Below are positions 25,929 through 35,134 of a stretch of DNA of 64,000 nucleotides, piece by piece (the stretch's first letter is position 1; the number at the start of each line of letters is the position of its first letter). The position numbers and the translations under genes are program-made. The notes beneath the pieces were generated by a model. It worked only from the letters and a program-made list of their open reading frames with translations, was not told the origin of the DNA and did no database searches. The stretch comes from Polaromonas jejuensis NBRC 106434 (GTDB taxonomy: Bacteria > Pseudomonadota > Gammaproteobacteria > Burkholderiales > Burkholderiaceae_C): the NCBI RefSeq assembly GCF_001598235.1, contig NZ_BCYO01000018.1, forward strand, positions 1-64,000, written 5' to 3'.

Positions 25929-26141
25929 TCAACAGCAGCGCCCCACCCGTCCCTTGTCGCCGTAGCGCGCTTCCTGGCGTTCGCGGAAGAAGGCCTCGTA
26001 GCTCATCACCGGCTGGTCCGGGTGCTCGCGGCGCTGGTGCGCCACATAGGTGCCGTAGTTGGGCACGCCGACCATCAGCCGGGCGGTCTGGCCCAGGTAG
26101 CTGCCGACAGATTGGCCGAGGCTGGCTATTTCTTTCAGCAT
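25929..26141 (-). CDS. ybdD: YbdD/YjiX family protein
   Basis: A 70-residue protein of the YbdD/YjiX family, the constant small companion of CstA/BtsT carbon-starvation transporters. The block VGVPNYGTYVAHQRREHPDQ followed by FFRERQEARYG and a C-terminal CC pair is diagnostic. It follows cstA by seven bases on the same strand. Its last codons are intact, so the neighbouring island stopped just outside this gene. Confidence 0.9.
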   Translation of the reverse strand: MLKEIASLGQSVGSYLGQTARLMVGVPNYGTYVAHQRREHPDQPVMSYEAFFRERQEARYGDKGRVGRCC

Positions 26142-26148
26142 AGCGGCC

Positions 26149-28218
26149 TCAGGCGGTAAGCAAGGGGCCGCCGGCCTCCTGTACCGTCGGCTTGTGGCTG
26201 CGCCGGGCCACCAGGCAGGCGCGGATGCCGAACACCAGCACGCTGAGCACCACAAACATGAAGAACACGCACAGGCCGGCATCCAGGTAGTCGTTGAAGA
26301 CGATGCGCTGCATCTGGCCCAGGGCCTTGGCGGGCGCCAGCAGCTCACCCTTGTCCAGGGCAGCCTGGTATTTGTGGGCGTGGGCCAGGAAGCCGATCTT
26401 CGGGTTCTCGTGGAACACCTTCTGCCAGCCGGCCGTCATGGTGCAGGCCAGCAACCAGGCGGTGGGCAACAGCGTCACCCAGGCGAAGCGCTCGCGCTTC
26501 ATCTTGAACAGCACCACGGTGCCCAGGACCAGCGCCACGCTGGCCAGCATCTGGTTGGAGATGCCGAACAGCGGCCACAGCGTGTTGATGCCGCCCAGCG
26601 GATCGACCACGCCCTGGTACAGGAAGTAGCCCCAGGCCGCCACGCACAGGCCGGTGGCCAGGCCGTTGCTGATCCATGAATCGGTGCGCTTGAGCGCCGG
26701 CACGAAGGTGCCCAGCAAATCCTGCAGCATGAAGCGGCCGGCGCGGGTGCCGGCGTCCACCGCGGTCAGGATGAACAAGGCCTCGAACAGGATGGCGAAG
26801 TGGTACCAGAAGCCCATCATGGCCTTGCCGCCCAGCATCTGCGAGAAGATTTGCGCCATGCCCACGGCCAGCGTGGGCGCGCCACCGGCGCGGGCGATGA
26901 TGGTGTGCTCGCCCACGTCCTTGGCGGTCTGCAGCAGCATGTCGGGAGTCACCACAAAGCCCCATTGCGAGATGACCTGCGCGGCGCTTTCGGCCGTCGG
27001 GCCAAGCACGGCCAGCGGACTGTTCATGGCGAAGTACACGCCGGGCTCGATGATGGACGCGGCCACCAGCGCCATGATGGCGACGAAGGATTCCATCAGC
27101 ATCGCGCCGTAGCCGATGAAGCGGGCGTGGCTCTCGTTCTCGATCAGCTTCGGCGTGGTGCCGGAGGAGATCAGCGCATGGAAGCCCGACACCGCGCCGC
27201 AGGCGATGGTGATGAACAGGAAGGGAAACAGGCCGCCGGCCCACACCGGGCCGCTGCCGTCGATGAAGCGCGTGGTGGAGGGCATCTTCAGGTCCGGCGC
27301 CACCAGCACGATACCGATGGCCAGCGCCACGATGGCGCCGATCTTCAGGAAGGTCGACAGGTAGTCGCGCGGCGCCAGCAGCAGCCACACCGGCAGTACG
27401 GAGGCGATGAAGCCGTAGCCGATCAGCATCCAGGTCAGCTGCTTGCCGTCAAAGGTGAACAGCGGCGCCCACTCGGCGCTCTGCGCCACCTGGCCGCCCA
27501 TGACGATGGAGAGGATGAGGAACACCACGCCGATCACCGACACCTCGCCGATGCGCCCCGGGCGGATGTAGCGGGTGTAGACGCCCATAAACAGCGCCAG
27601 CGGAATGGTGGCCGCCACGGTGAACGTGCCCCAGGGGCTGTCGGCCAGCGCCTTGACCACGATCAGCGCCAGCACCGCCAGGATGATGACCATGATCATG
27701 AAGGTGCCGAACAAGGCGATCACGCCGGGTATCGGCCCGAGTTCGGACTTGATCAGGTCGCCCAGCGAGCGGCCGTCGCGCCGGGTGGAAATGAACAGCA
27801 CGATGAAGTCCTGCACCGCCCCGGCAAACACCACGCCGGCCAGTATCCACAGCATGCCCGGCAGGTAGCCCATCTGCGCGGCCAGCACCGGACCGACCAA
27901 TGGACCGGCACCGGCAATCGCCGCAAAGTGGTGGCCGAACAGCACAAACTTGTTGGTCGGCACATAGTCCAGCCCGTCGTTGTGGCGCATCGCTGGCGTG
28001 GCGCGCTTCGCGTCCAGCGACAGCACATGCCTGGCGATGAACTGGCTGTAGAAGCGGTAGGCGATCAGGTAGACCGCCAGCGCCGCCACCACCACCCACA
28101 GGGCGTTGACGGTTTCGCCGCGGTGCAATGCGATGGTGGCCAGGGCGCCAGCGCCGCCGAGGGCGATCAGCGCCCACAGGGCCGTGCGGGCCAGGGGGTT
28201 TTTGGTGAAGGTGTCCAT
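26149..28218 (-). CDS. cstA: Carbon starvation protein CstA (pyruvate/peptide transporter)
   Basis: A 689-residue membrane protein with about 18 hydrophobic segments. The N-terminal FGHHFAAIAGAGPLVGPVLA and GGAPTLAVGMAQIFSQMLGG blocks identify CstA/BtsT. In E. coli this family imports pyruvate (BtsT, CstA), and peptides have also been proposed. The ATG at 28218 with AAGAGA upstream gives the canonical start MDTFTKNPLARTALWALIAL. It forms an operon with ybdD and is divergent from a histidine kinase gene only 127 bases away. Confidence 0.94.
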   Translation of the reverse strand: MDTFTKNPLARTALWALIALGGAGALATIALHRGETVNALWVVVAALAVYLIAYRFYSQFIARHVLSLDAKRATPAMRHNDGLDYVPTNKFVLFGHHFAAIAGAGPLVGPVLAAQMGYLPGMLWILAGVVFAGAVQDFIVLFISTRRDGRSLGDLIKSELGPIPGVIALFGTFMIMVIILAVLALIVVKALADSPWGTFTVAATIPLALFMGVYTRYIRPGRIGEVSVIGVVFLILSIVMGGQVAQSAEWAPLFTFDGKQLTWMLIGYGFIASVLPVWLLLAPRDYLSTFLKIGAIVALAIGIVLVAPDLKMPSTTRFIDGSGPVWAGGLFPFLFITIACGAVSGFHALISSGTTPKLIENESHARFIGYGAMLMESFVAIMALVAASIIEPGVYFAMNSPLAVLGPTAESAAQVISQWGFVVTPDMLLQTAKDVGEHTIIARAGGAPTLAVGMAQIFSQMLGGKAMMGFWYHFAILFEALFILTAVDAGTRAGRFMLQDLLGTFVPALKRTDSWISNGLATGLCVAAWGYFLYQGVVDPLGGINTLWPLFGISNQMLASVALVLGTVVLFKMKRERFAWVTLLPTAWLLACTMTAGWQKVFHENPKIGFLAHAHKYQAALDKGELLAPAKALGQMQRIVFNDYLDAGLCVFFMFVVLSVLVFGIRACLVARRSHKPTVQEAGGPLLTA

Positions 28219-28345
28219 TGTCTCTTTGCTTTTTGGGTGGAATGGAGGGGGGAACCGGCAGTGTGCAGCGCACCGCACGGCGCCGCATCTGTGTGCTTGC
28301 GGGGCGGCCGCCGTGTCATTACGTAATGGTTTTCCCGTAGCGGCC

Positions 28346-29740
28346 ATGGGGCAAAATCGCCCGATGGGCGAACAAGGTTTCAGATTGCATTTACGGGCGA
28401 TGGTGCTGCTGCTGGCGGCCGTGCCGCTGCTGCTGGCGATCGCCGCCGTGGTCTGGGTGGTGCGCCAGCAATCCGACCGGCTGGCGCAGGCGCAGATCGC
28501 CGCCATGCAGCCCATCCTGCTGCAGGCGCGCAAGGACGAGCTGCAGCACTTTGTGCAGATCGGGCGCCGCGCCGTGGCCCGGCTGTACGAGCAGACTGGC
28601 CACGATCCACAGGCCCGGCAACAGGCGCTGGAACTGCTGCGCCGCATGGACTTTGGCAACGACAACTACTTCTTCGTCTACGACCTGCAAGGCAACAGCC
28701 TGATGCACCCGCGCCTGCCCGACCTTGAAGGCCACAGCCAGTGGGAGTTGCGCGACAGCGCGGGCGCGCCCATCATCCAGCAACTGGTACGCCAGGCCCA
28801 GGCCGGTGGCGGTTTTGTCGACTACATGTGGAACCGCCCCTCCACCGGGCGTGATGAGCGCAAGCTCGGCTACGTGGAGCTGGTGCCCGAATGGGGCTGG
28901 GTCATGGGCACCGGCCTGTACCTCGACCACCTGCAGGAAACCCAGGCGCTGATCACCCGCTCCACCGCCCAGGCCGTGCAGCAGACGCGCCAGCAGATTC
29001 TGCTCATCGCCTCGGCCGCGCTGCTGCTGGTGGCTGGCGGTGGCCTGGCGCTGAACCTGTACGAGCAGCGCGCCGCCGACACCAAGCTGCGCGCCATGGC
29101 GCAAAAAGTGGTGCATTCGCAGGAAGACGAGCGCTCGCGCGTGGCCCGCGAGCTGCACGACGGCATCAGCCAGCAGTTGTTGTCGGTGAAATTTGTCGCC
29201 GAGTCGGCCCTGCTGCAGCTGGAGCGCGGCAACGCCGATGCGGCCCCCACGCTGCGCCAGGGCGTAGCCATGCTGCAAGGCCTGGTGCGCGACGTGCGCC
29301 GCATCTCGCACGACCTGCGTCCCACCCTGCTGGACGACGTGGGCCTGGCCAGCGCGCTGGCGCAGATCGCCCGCGAGTTTGGCGAGCGCAGCGGCATCCA
29401 GGTCGAAACCCAGGTTGCCAGCCTGCCGCCCATCCCCGAAGCCGTGGCCACCGCCGTGTTCCGGGTGGCGCAGGAAGCCCTGGGCAATATCGAAAAGCAC
29501 GCCGGCGCGCAGCATGTGCAACTGCAGCTGTCCTACGGCGATAGCGGGCTGGCGCTGCAGCTGCGCGACGACGGCGCCGGCCTCGACGTGCCGGCCACGC
29601 TGCGCCAGGCCCGCTCCGGCCTGGGCCTGACGAATATGCGCGAGCGCATCGAGATGCTGGGTGGCAGCTTCAGCCTGGCTTCCGCCCCCGGCGCCACCCT
29701 GCTCCGCGCCCACATGCCTGGCGCCGTGCTGAAAGCCTGA
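28346..29740 (+). CDS. Sensor histidine kinase with Cache domain
   Basis: About 464 residues from ATG 28346 (ATG 28364 is equally possible; neither has a strong ribosome binding site). Layout: membrane helix about 15-35; periplasmic single Cache domain about 45-195 with DFGNDNYFFVYDLQGNSLMH and PEWGWVMGTGLYLD; second membrane helix about 210-235; HisKA_3 dimerisation/phosphoacceptor box ERSRVARELHDGISQQLLSV; and a HATPase_c domain with SGLGLTNMRERIEMLGG. Cache domains of this type bind small carboxylates. Being divergent from cstA, it most likely senses pyruvate or a related acid and controls cstA; this is inference. Confidence 0.9.
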   Translation: MGQNRPMGEQGFRLHLRAMVLLLAAVPLLLAIAAVVWVVRQQSDRLAQAQIAAMQPILLQARKDELQHFVQIGRRAVARLYEQTGHDPQARQQALELLRRMDFGNDNYFFVYDLQGNSLMHPRLPDLEGHSQWELRDSAGAPIIQQLVRQAQAGGGFVDYMWNRPSTGRDERKLGYVELVPEWGWVMGTGLYLDHLQETQALITRSTAQAVQQTRQQILLIASAALLLVAGGGLALNLYEQRAADTKLRAMAQKVVHSQEDERSRVARELHDGISQQLLSVKFVAESALLQLERGNADAAPTLRQGVAMLQGLVRDVRRISHDLRPTLLDDVGLASALAQIAREFGERSGIQVETQVASLPPIPEAVATAVFRVAQEALGNIEKHAGAQHVQLQLSYGDSGLALQLRDDGAGLDVPATLRQARSGLGLTNMRERIEMLGGSFSLASAPGATLLRAHMPGAVLKA

Positions 29741-29745
29741 ATACC

Positions 29746-30375
29746 ATGCCCACCCCTGCCTCCATTCGCCTGCTGATCGTTGACGACCACCCCATCGTGC
29801 GGAACAGCCTGAGCGTCCTGCTCGACGCCTACGGCCCGCCCATGCAGGTCGTGGCCCAGGCCGGCAGCGCCGAAGAAGCCCTGGTGCAGGCCGAGCAGAC
29901 CCAGCCCGACATCGTGCTGACCGACCTGCAGATGCAGCCCACCAGCGGCATCCAGTTGATTGAGCAGCTGAGCCAGCGCCAGCCCGCCATCCGCTACGTG
30001 GTGTTCACCGCCTCCACGCAGGACGAGCACATGCTGCAGGCCTTCGATGCCGGCGCGCAAGGCTTTGTGGTCAAGGAGTCCGAAGCCGGCGAACTGGTCA
30101 AGGCCATCGAAGCCGTGATGGGCGGCGCCACCCACTTCCCCGCCGGGTTAAAGCGCGCGCTGGACCGGCGCCAGCAGCAGCCCGCGCTGACCGTCCGCGA
30201 AACCGAGGTGCTGGCGCTGGTGGCCCAGGGGCTGACCAGCAAGGCGATTGCCCGCGCATTGGACATCGACTCGCGCACGGTGGATGCGCACCGGGCGAAT
30301 ATCCGGCAGCGCTTTGGGCTGGAGAGCAGTGCGGCGCTGTTGCGATTTGCCATGGAGAACTGCGGACGGAAGTAG
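29746..30375 (+). CDS. NarL/LuxR-type response regulator
   Basis: A 209-residue response regulator. The receiver domain has LLIVDDHPIVRNSL, phosphoacceptor Asp in PDIVLTDLQMQ, and the conserved Lys in GFVVKESEAGE. The C-terminal LuxR helix-turn-helix (about 140-200) reads LTVRETEVLALVAQGLTSKA. It starts five bases after the kinase stop and is its obvious partner. Likely target: the cstA-ybdD promoter. Confidence 0.93.
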   Translation: MPTPASIRLLIVDDHPIVRNSLSVLLDAYGPPMQVVAQAGSAEEALVQAEQTQPDIVLTDLQMQPTSGIQLIEQLSQRQPAIRYVVFTASTQDEHMLQAFDAGAQGFVVKESEAGELVKAIEAVMGGATHFPAGLKRALDRRQQQPALTVRETEVLALVAQGLTSKAIARALDIDSRTVDAHRANIRQRFGLESSAALLRFAMENCGRK

Positions 30376-30435
30376 CGGGTCAGGTGCTGCTTTAGCGGGC
30401 AGGCTGCTGGATAATCGTAGGTGCCACTTGCGCCG

Positions 30436-30489
30436 CTGGCCGGGATATGCGCCCGGCCAGGCATCTCCGGAACACCTGCGACAGGTGTT
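30436..30489 (+). other. Two perfect hairpins downstream of the response regulator
   Basis: CTGGCCGGG / CCCGGCCAG (9-bp stem, 7-base loop, 30436-30460) and AACACCTG / CAGGTGTT (8-bp stem, 3-base loop, 30471-30489). Neither is followed by a T-run, so these are not classical terminators. The second could be an operator for the DUF1801 gene. Confidence 0.4.
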
Positions 30490-30558
30490 ACCAATGATGC
30501 CAAGTTTTTTGGCGCCAAGCTAATCCGAAAACAAAAGCCTGCAAGAAAAGAGGAGAAC

Positions 30559-30975
30559 ATGAAAAAGTCGGATTCGACCGAGGGCCAGTCGGCATCTGAG
30601 CTGATTGACAAAAGAATCGCGGAGCTCGGGGACTGGCGCGGGCAGACCTTGAGCAGGATGCGCAAGCTCATCAAAGAGGCAGACCCGGACATCGTGGAGG
30701 AGTGGAAGTGGATGGGCACTCCCGTCTGGTCTCACGACGGGATCATCTGCACCGGCGAGTCTTACAAGGAAAAAGTGAAGCTGACCTTCGCCAAGGGGGC
30801 TTCGTTGAAGGACCCGGCCAAGCTCTTCAACGCGAGCCTCGACGGGAACGCAAGGCGCGCGATCGACATCCATGAGGGGGAAGAGGTCGACTCGAGCGCA
30901 TTCCAGGCGCTCATCCGTGCCGCGGTCGCCCTCAATACACCCGCCGGAAAGGCAAGGCCAAGGCGAGCGAAGTAG
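30559..30975 (+). CDS. DUF1801 domain protein
   Basis: A 138-residue cytosolic protein of the DUF1801/YdhG-like family, with RMRKLIKEADPDIVEEWKWM (about residues 34-53) and GIICTGESYKEKVKLTFAKG as family blocks. The Lys/Arg/Ala-rich C-terminal tail (GKARPRRAK) may bind nucleic acid or be disordered. AGGAG lies three bases before the ATG. Function unknown; it stands alone. Confidence 0.85.
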   Translation: MKKSDSTEGQSASELIDKRIAELGDWRGQTLSRMRKLIKEADPDIVEEWKWMGTPVWSHDGIICTGESYKEKVKLTFAKGASLKDPAKLFNASLDGNARRAIDIHEGEEVDSSAFQALIRAAVALNTPAGKARPRRAK

Positions 30976-31032
30976 GCTACATGTGCGGCGCCTTAGGGGC
31001 GTAGCTCGTGGTGACGCGGACTAATTCAGGCG

Positions 31033-32121
31033 TCAACCCTCCACAAACACCCTGGCCTTGCGCGGCGTCACCACCAGCATGTCGCCTTCGCGCAAACCCA
31101 TCTCCTTGAACTGCTGCGAAGGCATTTGAGCTTCGATGATGGAGTCGCCCGACGCATTGCCCTTCTGCTCGTAGCCTTCCGCCGGCACCAGCTCCAGCCG
31201 CGCGATCGGGCCGATCACGATGGCGCGCTCCAGGTGCGCGACTATGCCTTCGGCACCGGGCGAATAACGCTGCACCTCCAGATCATGCGGACGCACATAG
31301 GCAAAGGCCTTGGCGTCCTGCGCGTCGGCGTGCTCGGGGGAATCGATGCGCAGGCCTTCAAGATGCACTTCGCCTTCGTGGGCGCGGCCATGGAACAGGT
31401 TCACATCGCCCAGAAAGCCATAGACAAACGGGCTGGCCGGATGGTCCCACACCTGTTGCGGCGAGCCGATCTGCTCGACCTTGCCCTGGTTCATCAGCAC
31501 CACGCGGTCGGCCACTTCCAGCGCTTCTTCCTGGTCGTGCGTGACAAAAATGCTGGTCACATGCAGGTCGTCGTGCAGGCGGCGCAGCCAGCGGCGCAGT
31601 TCCTTGCGGACCTTGGCATCCAGCGCGCCAAAGGGCTCGTCGAGCAGCAGCACCTTGGGCTCCACCGCCAGGGCTCTAGCCAGCGCAATGCGCTGGCGCT
31701 GGCCGCCCGAGAGCTGCGACGGAAAGCGGTCGGCCAGCCAGTCGAGCTGCACCAGGCTCAGCAGCGAATGCACTTTTTCCCTGATCTGCGCTTCGCTGGG
31801 GCGCGAGGCCCGCGGTTTGACGCGCAGGCCGAAAGCCACATTTTCAAACACCGTCATGTGGCGAAACAGCGCGTAGTGCTGGAAGACGAAGCCGACCTGG
31901 CGCTCGCGCACATGCACGTCGGTGGTGTCTTCGCCGCTGAAGAGGATGCTGCCGCGGTCTGGCGTTTCCAGGCCGGCAATGATGCGCAGCAGCGTGGTCT
32001 TGCCGCAGCCCGAGGGGCCGAGCAAGGCGACCAGCTCACCCGATTCAATGTCCAGGCTCACGTCGCCCAGCGCCTGGAAGTCGCCAAAATGTTTGCTGAC
32101 GTTGCGGATTTCGATGCTCAT
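31033..32121 (-). CDS. cysA: Sulfate/thiosulfate ABC transporter ATPase
   Basis: A 362-residue ATPase of the sulfate importer. Walker [10 protein letters not shown] (about residue 35), signature [15 protein letters not shown], Walker [13 protein letters not shown] and the switch His in FVTHDQEEA are all intact. A C-terminal TOBE-like regulatory domain follows. It is the last gene of hydrolase-sbp-cysT-cysW-cysA and is separated from cysW by an inverted pair of a small repeat. Confidence 0.96.
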   Translation of the reverse strand: MSIEIRNVSKHFGDFQALGDVSLDIESGELVALLGPSGCGKTTLLRIIAGLETPDRGSILFSGEDTTDVHVRERQVGFVFQHYALFRHMTVFENVAFGLRVKPRASRPSEAQIREKVHSLLSLVQLDWLADRFPSQLSGGQRQRIALARALAVEPKVLLLDEPFGALDAKVRKELRRWLRRLHDDLHVTSIFVTHDQEEALEVADRVVLMNQGKVEQIGSPQQVWDHPASPFVYGFLGDVNLFHGRAHEGEVHLEGLRIDSPEHADAQDAKAFAYVRPHDLEVQRYSPGAEGIVAHLERAIVIGPIARLELVPAEGYEQKGNASGDSIIEAQMPSQQFKEMGLREGDMLVVTPRKARVFVEG

Positions 32122-32141
32122 GGTGTTTCTTTCGTCTTGCT

Positions 32142-32232
32142 CCCTCTCCCCTTGGGAGAGGGTTGGGGTGAGGGTCTGCGTTCAGGAGACGGGGTCCGCC
32201 CTCACCCTCGCCCTCTCCCAGCGGGAGAGGGG
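32142..32232. repeat. Inverted pair of a CCCTCTCCC repeat
   Basis: CCCTCTCCCCTTGGGAGAGG and GGTGAGGG face CCCTCACCCTCGCCCTCTCC and GGGAGAGGGG across about 30 bases. The whole can fold as nested hairpins. Its distal arm overlaps the last codons of cysW. Confidence 0.75.
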
Positions 32233-33248
32233 ATAAGAGAAGGCCGCTCGGGCGGCAAATCGGCCGCGGCTTTCATGTCTGCTTCGTGGCGCCATTCGGC
32301 CACCGACTTGATGGCCAGGGTGACCAATGCCAGGATGGCCAGCAGCGAGGCCACGGCAAACGCGGCCACCGACTGGTATTCGTTGTAGAGAATTTCCACA
32401 TGCAGCGGCAAGGTGTTGGTCTGCCCGCGGATGTGGCCGGAGACCACAGACACCGCGCCAAACTCGCCCATGGCCCGCGCATTGCACAGGATCACGCCGT
32501 AGATCAGGCCCCACTTGATGTTGGGCAGCGTGACATGCCAGAAGGTCTGCCAGCCGCTGGCGCCCAGCACAATCGCGGCCTGCTCTTCGTCATTGCCCTG
32601 CGCCTGCATCAGCGGAATCAGTTCGCGAGCGATGAAGGGAAAGGTCACAAACACGGTGGCCAACACAATGCCGGGCACGGCAAAAATGATCTTGATGTCA
32701 TGCGCCTGCAGCCACGGGCCCAGCCAGCCCTGCGCGCCGAACAGCAGCACATAAATCAGGCCGGCCACCACGGGCGAGACGGAGAACGGCAGGTCCACCA
32801 GCGTGGTCAAAAACGACTTGCCGCGAAACTCGTACTTGGCAATGGCCCAGGCCGCGGCCACGCCAAACACCAGGTTGAGCGGCACGGCAATCAGCGCCGC
32901 AATCAGCGTGAGCTTGATCGCCGACCAGGCGTCGGGCTCCTGCAGCGCGGCGATGTAAGCGCCAAAGCCCTTGCGCAAGGCTTCGGTGAACACGGCGGCC
33001 AGCGGCAGCACGAGAAACAAGAACACGAATACAAGAGCCACTGTGATCAGCGTGTAGCGCACCCACGGTGCTTCCGTCGTTCCGGCCGTGACGCGGCGAA
33101 CGGGCTGTGAAGGAGTGCGCCGCGAAGGGCCGCCCCGAGCAAGCACAGCCCCTTTTTCGTCGGCAAGGGGCAGCGCAACGCCGGAGGCACGCGTAGCGTT
33201 CTCGAAGAGCGGCGTAGCCACAAGCGTGGGGGCCTGTTTATCGTTCAT
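32202..33248 (-). CDS. cysW: Sulfate/thiosulfate ABC transporter permease CysW
   Basis: A 348-residue permease with six membrane segments and the EAA-type loop (around [20 protein letters not shown]). The core from about residue 65 to 330 is normal CysW. The first ~60 residues are extra compared with typical CysW and are encoded largely by a copy of the GC-rich dispersed repeat (33115-33232). The last ~12 residues ([12 protein letters not shown]) are encoded by the CCCTCTCCC repeat. Start overlaps the cysT stop (ATGA). The frame is intact, and both tails are probably tolerated cytoplasmic extensions. Confidence 0.93.
   Translation of the reverse strand: MNDKQAPTLVATPLFENATRASGVALPLADEKGAVLARGGPSRRTPSQPVRRVTAGTTEAPWVRYTLITVALVFVFLFLVLPLAAVFTEALRKGFGAYIAALQEPDAWSAIKLTLIAALIAVPLNLVFGVAAAWAIAKYEFRGKSFLTTLVDLPFSVSPVVAGLIYVLLFGAQGWLGPWLQAHDIKIIFAVPGIVLATVFVTFPFIARELIPLMQAQGNDEEQAAIVLGASGWQTFWHVTLPNIKWGLIYGVILCNARAMGEFGAVSVVSGHIRGQTNTLPLHVEILYNEYQSVAAFAVASLLAILALVTLAIKSVAEWRHEADMKAAADLPPERPSLIPSPAGRGRG
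33115..33232. repeat. GC-rich dispersed repeat inside the cysW 5' end
   Basis: Reads GCGAAGGGCCGCCCCGAG, CACAGCCCC, GGGGCAGCGCAACGCC, CACGCGTAGCG and CAAGCGTGGGGGCC on the plus strand. The block order is as in the hrpA copy (12463-12536, opposite strand); the second half also matches 35811-35901. Confidence 0.65.
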
Positions 33249-34138
33249 GCTGGTGCTCCCGCGTTGCGGCGCTGCCAGGCTTGCAGCGCATTGATGACCA
33301 GCAGCAGGATGAAGGACAGCACCAGCATCACCACAGCCACGGCGGTGGCGCCGGCGTAGTCGTACTGCTCCAGCTTGCCGATGATGATGAGCGGCGTGAT
33401 TTCAGAAATCATGGGCATGTTGCCGGCAATGAAAATCACCGAGCCGTATTCACCGATGGCGCGTGCAAAGGCCATGGCAAAGCCGGTCAGCAAGGCAGGC
33501 GTGATGGCCGGCAGGATCACCCTGGTGAAAATCTGCAGGCGCGTGGCGCCCAGCGAAGTGGCTGCTTCTTCAAGTTCTTTTTCCGCGTCTTCCAGCACCG
33601 GCTGCACCGTGCGCACCACGAATGGCAGGCCGATGAAGATCAGCGCAATCACCACGCCGGCCGGCGTGAAGGCCAGCTTGATGCCCATGGGCTCCAGATA
33701 CTGGCCTATCCAGCCGTTGCCGGCCAGCAAGGCCGTGAGCGAAATGCCGGCCACGGCGGTCGGCAGCGCAAACGGCAGGTCCACCAGCGCATCGACGATT
33801 TTCTTACCCGGAAACCTGTAGCGCACCAGCACCCAGGCCAGCAGCAGGCCAAACACCAGATTCACCACGGCCGCAAACAGGGAGGCGCCGAAAGTGAGGC
33901 GGTAAGAGGCCAGCACGCGGGGCGACGTGACAGCCGTCACAAACTGCTCCCAGCTGAGCGTGAAGGTCTTGAAGAACAGCGCCGACAGCGGAATCAGCAC
34001 GATCAGGCTCAGGTACAGGACCGTGTAGCCCAGCGTGAGCCTGAAACCCGGCAGCACGCGTTTGGCCGATCGCTTGCCACCGCCGCGCGCTCCCGCCGCC
34101 ACCGCGGTGGGTGGCTGGGTAGAAGATAAGGCGCTCAT
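33245..34138 (-). CDS. cysT: Sulfate/thiosulfate ABC transporter permease CysT
   Basis: A 297-residue permease (also called CysU) with six membrane helices. The segment [20 protein letters not shown] and the EAA loop [20 protein letters not shown] are typical. It follows sbp by three bases and overlaps cysW by four, so the importer subunits are made from one coupled mRNA. The first ~25 residues are a Gly/Arg/Lys-rich cytoplasmic leader. Confidence 0.95.
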   Translation of the reverse strand: MSALSSTQPPTAVAAGARGGGKRSAKRVLPGFRLTLGYTVLYLSLIVLIPLSALFFKTFTLSWEQFVTAVTSPRVLASYRLTFGASLFAAVVNLVFGLLLAWVLVRYRFPGKKIVDALVDLPFALPTAVAGISLTALLAGNGWIGQYLEPMGIKLAFTPAGVVIALIFIGLPFVVRTVQPVLEDAEKELEEAATSLGATRLQIFTRVILPAITPALLTGFAMAFARAIGEYGSVIFIAGNMPMISEITPLIIIGKLEQYDYAGATAVAVVMLVLSFILLLVINALQAWQRRNAGAPA

Positions 34139-34141
34139 GGC

Positions 34142-35134
34142 TTACTTGACGGTGTAGAGCTTGTCGAACTGGCCGCCGTCATTGAAGTGGATTTTTTGCG
34201 CTTCATCGAGGCTGCCAAACAGCTCCTGCACCGTGAACAGCTGCAGCGGCTTGAAGGTGGCGGCGTATTTTTTCAGCACCGCCTGCGAACGCGGGCGCAG
34301 CGCATGGCGGGCGGCAATTTCCTGGCCTTCGTCCGAGTAGAGGTAGTTCAGGTAGGCCTTGGCCAGGTCGGCCGTGCCCTTCTTGGCCACGGTGCGTTCG
34401 ACCACGGCGACCGGGTTTTCAGCCAGGATGCTGATGGAGGGGTAGACCGCATCGACCTTGCCCTCGCCAAACTCCTTGTTCACCGACAGCACTTCCGACT
34501 CGAAGGTGATCAGCACGTCGCCGATGTTGCGCTGCAGGAAGACGGTGGTCGCGTCGCGGCCGCCCTTGCCCAGCACCGGCACGTTTTTGTAGAGCTTGCC
34601 GACGAACTCGGCGGCCTGCGCGTCGCTGGCGCCCTTCTTCTTGGCATAGCCCCAGGCGGCCAGGTAGGCGTAGCGGCCGTTGCCGCCGGTCTTGGGGTTG
34701 ACCACCACCACCTGGATGCCGGGCTTGGTCAGGTCATCCCAGTCCTTGATGTGCTTGGGGTTGCCGTTGCGCACCAGGAACAGCATGGTGGAGGTGGTGG
34801 GCGAGGCATTGTCGGGGAAGCGCTTGGCCCAGTCCTTGGCGACCACGCCGGCGCGGGCGAGGAACTCCACATCGGTGGAGGTGTTCATGGTCACCACGTC
34901 GGCGTCCAGGCCGTCGGCCACGGAGCGCGCGACGGCGCTGGAGCCCGCATGCGACTGGTCGATCTTGATGTCCTTGCCGGTGGTCTTCTTGTAATGGGCG
35001 ATGAAGGCGGCGTTGTAGTCTTTGTAAAACTCGCGCGCCACGTCGTACGAGCCGTTGAGCAGGGTTTGTGCCGAAGCGATACCGCCTGCGGCCAGAGCCA
35101 GGCTTGCCAGCGCGAGTTTGAGTTTTGAGGTCAT
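34142..35134 (-). CDS. sbp: Sulfate-binding periplasmic protein
   Basis: A 330-residue type II periplasmic binding protein. The Sec signal peptide MTSKLKLALASLALAAGGIA is cleaved near SAQ-T. Sulfate-site blocks LLNGSYDVAREFYKDYN, DQSHAGSSAVARSVADGLDA and VVNPKTGGNGRYAYLAAWGY are clear. The ATG at 35134 overlaps the stop of the upstream hydrolase gene (ATGA); the frame extends upstream but only as a shadow of that gene. It feeds CysTWA. CysB control is likely by function. Confidence 0.94.
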   Translation of the reverse strand: MTSKLKLALASLALAAGGIASAQTLLNGSYDVAREFYKDYNAAFIAHYKKTTGKDIKIDQSHAGSSAVARSVADGLDADVVTMNTSTDVEFLARAGVVAKDWAKRFPDNASPTTSTMLFLVRNGNPKHIKDWDDLTKPGIQVVVVNPKTGGNGRYAYLAAWGYAKKKGASDAQAAEFVGKLYKNVPVLGKGGRDATTVFLQRNIGDVLITFESEVLSVNKEFGEGKVDAVYPSISILAENPVAVVERTVAKKGTADLAKAYLNYLYSDEGQEIAARHALRPRSQAVLKKYAATFKPLQLFTVQELFGSLDEAQKIHFNDGGQFDKLYTVK

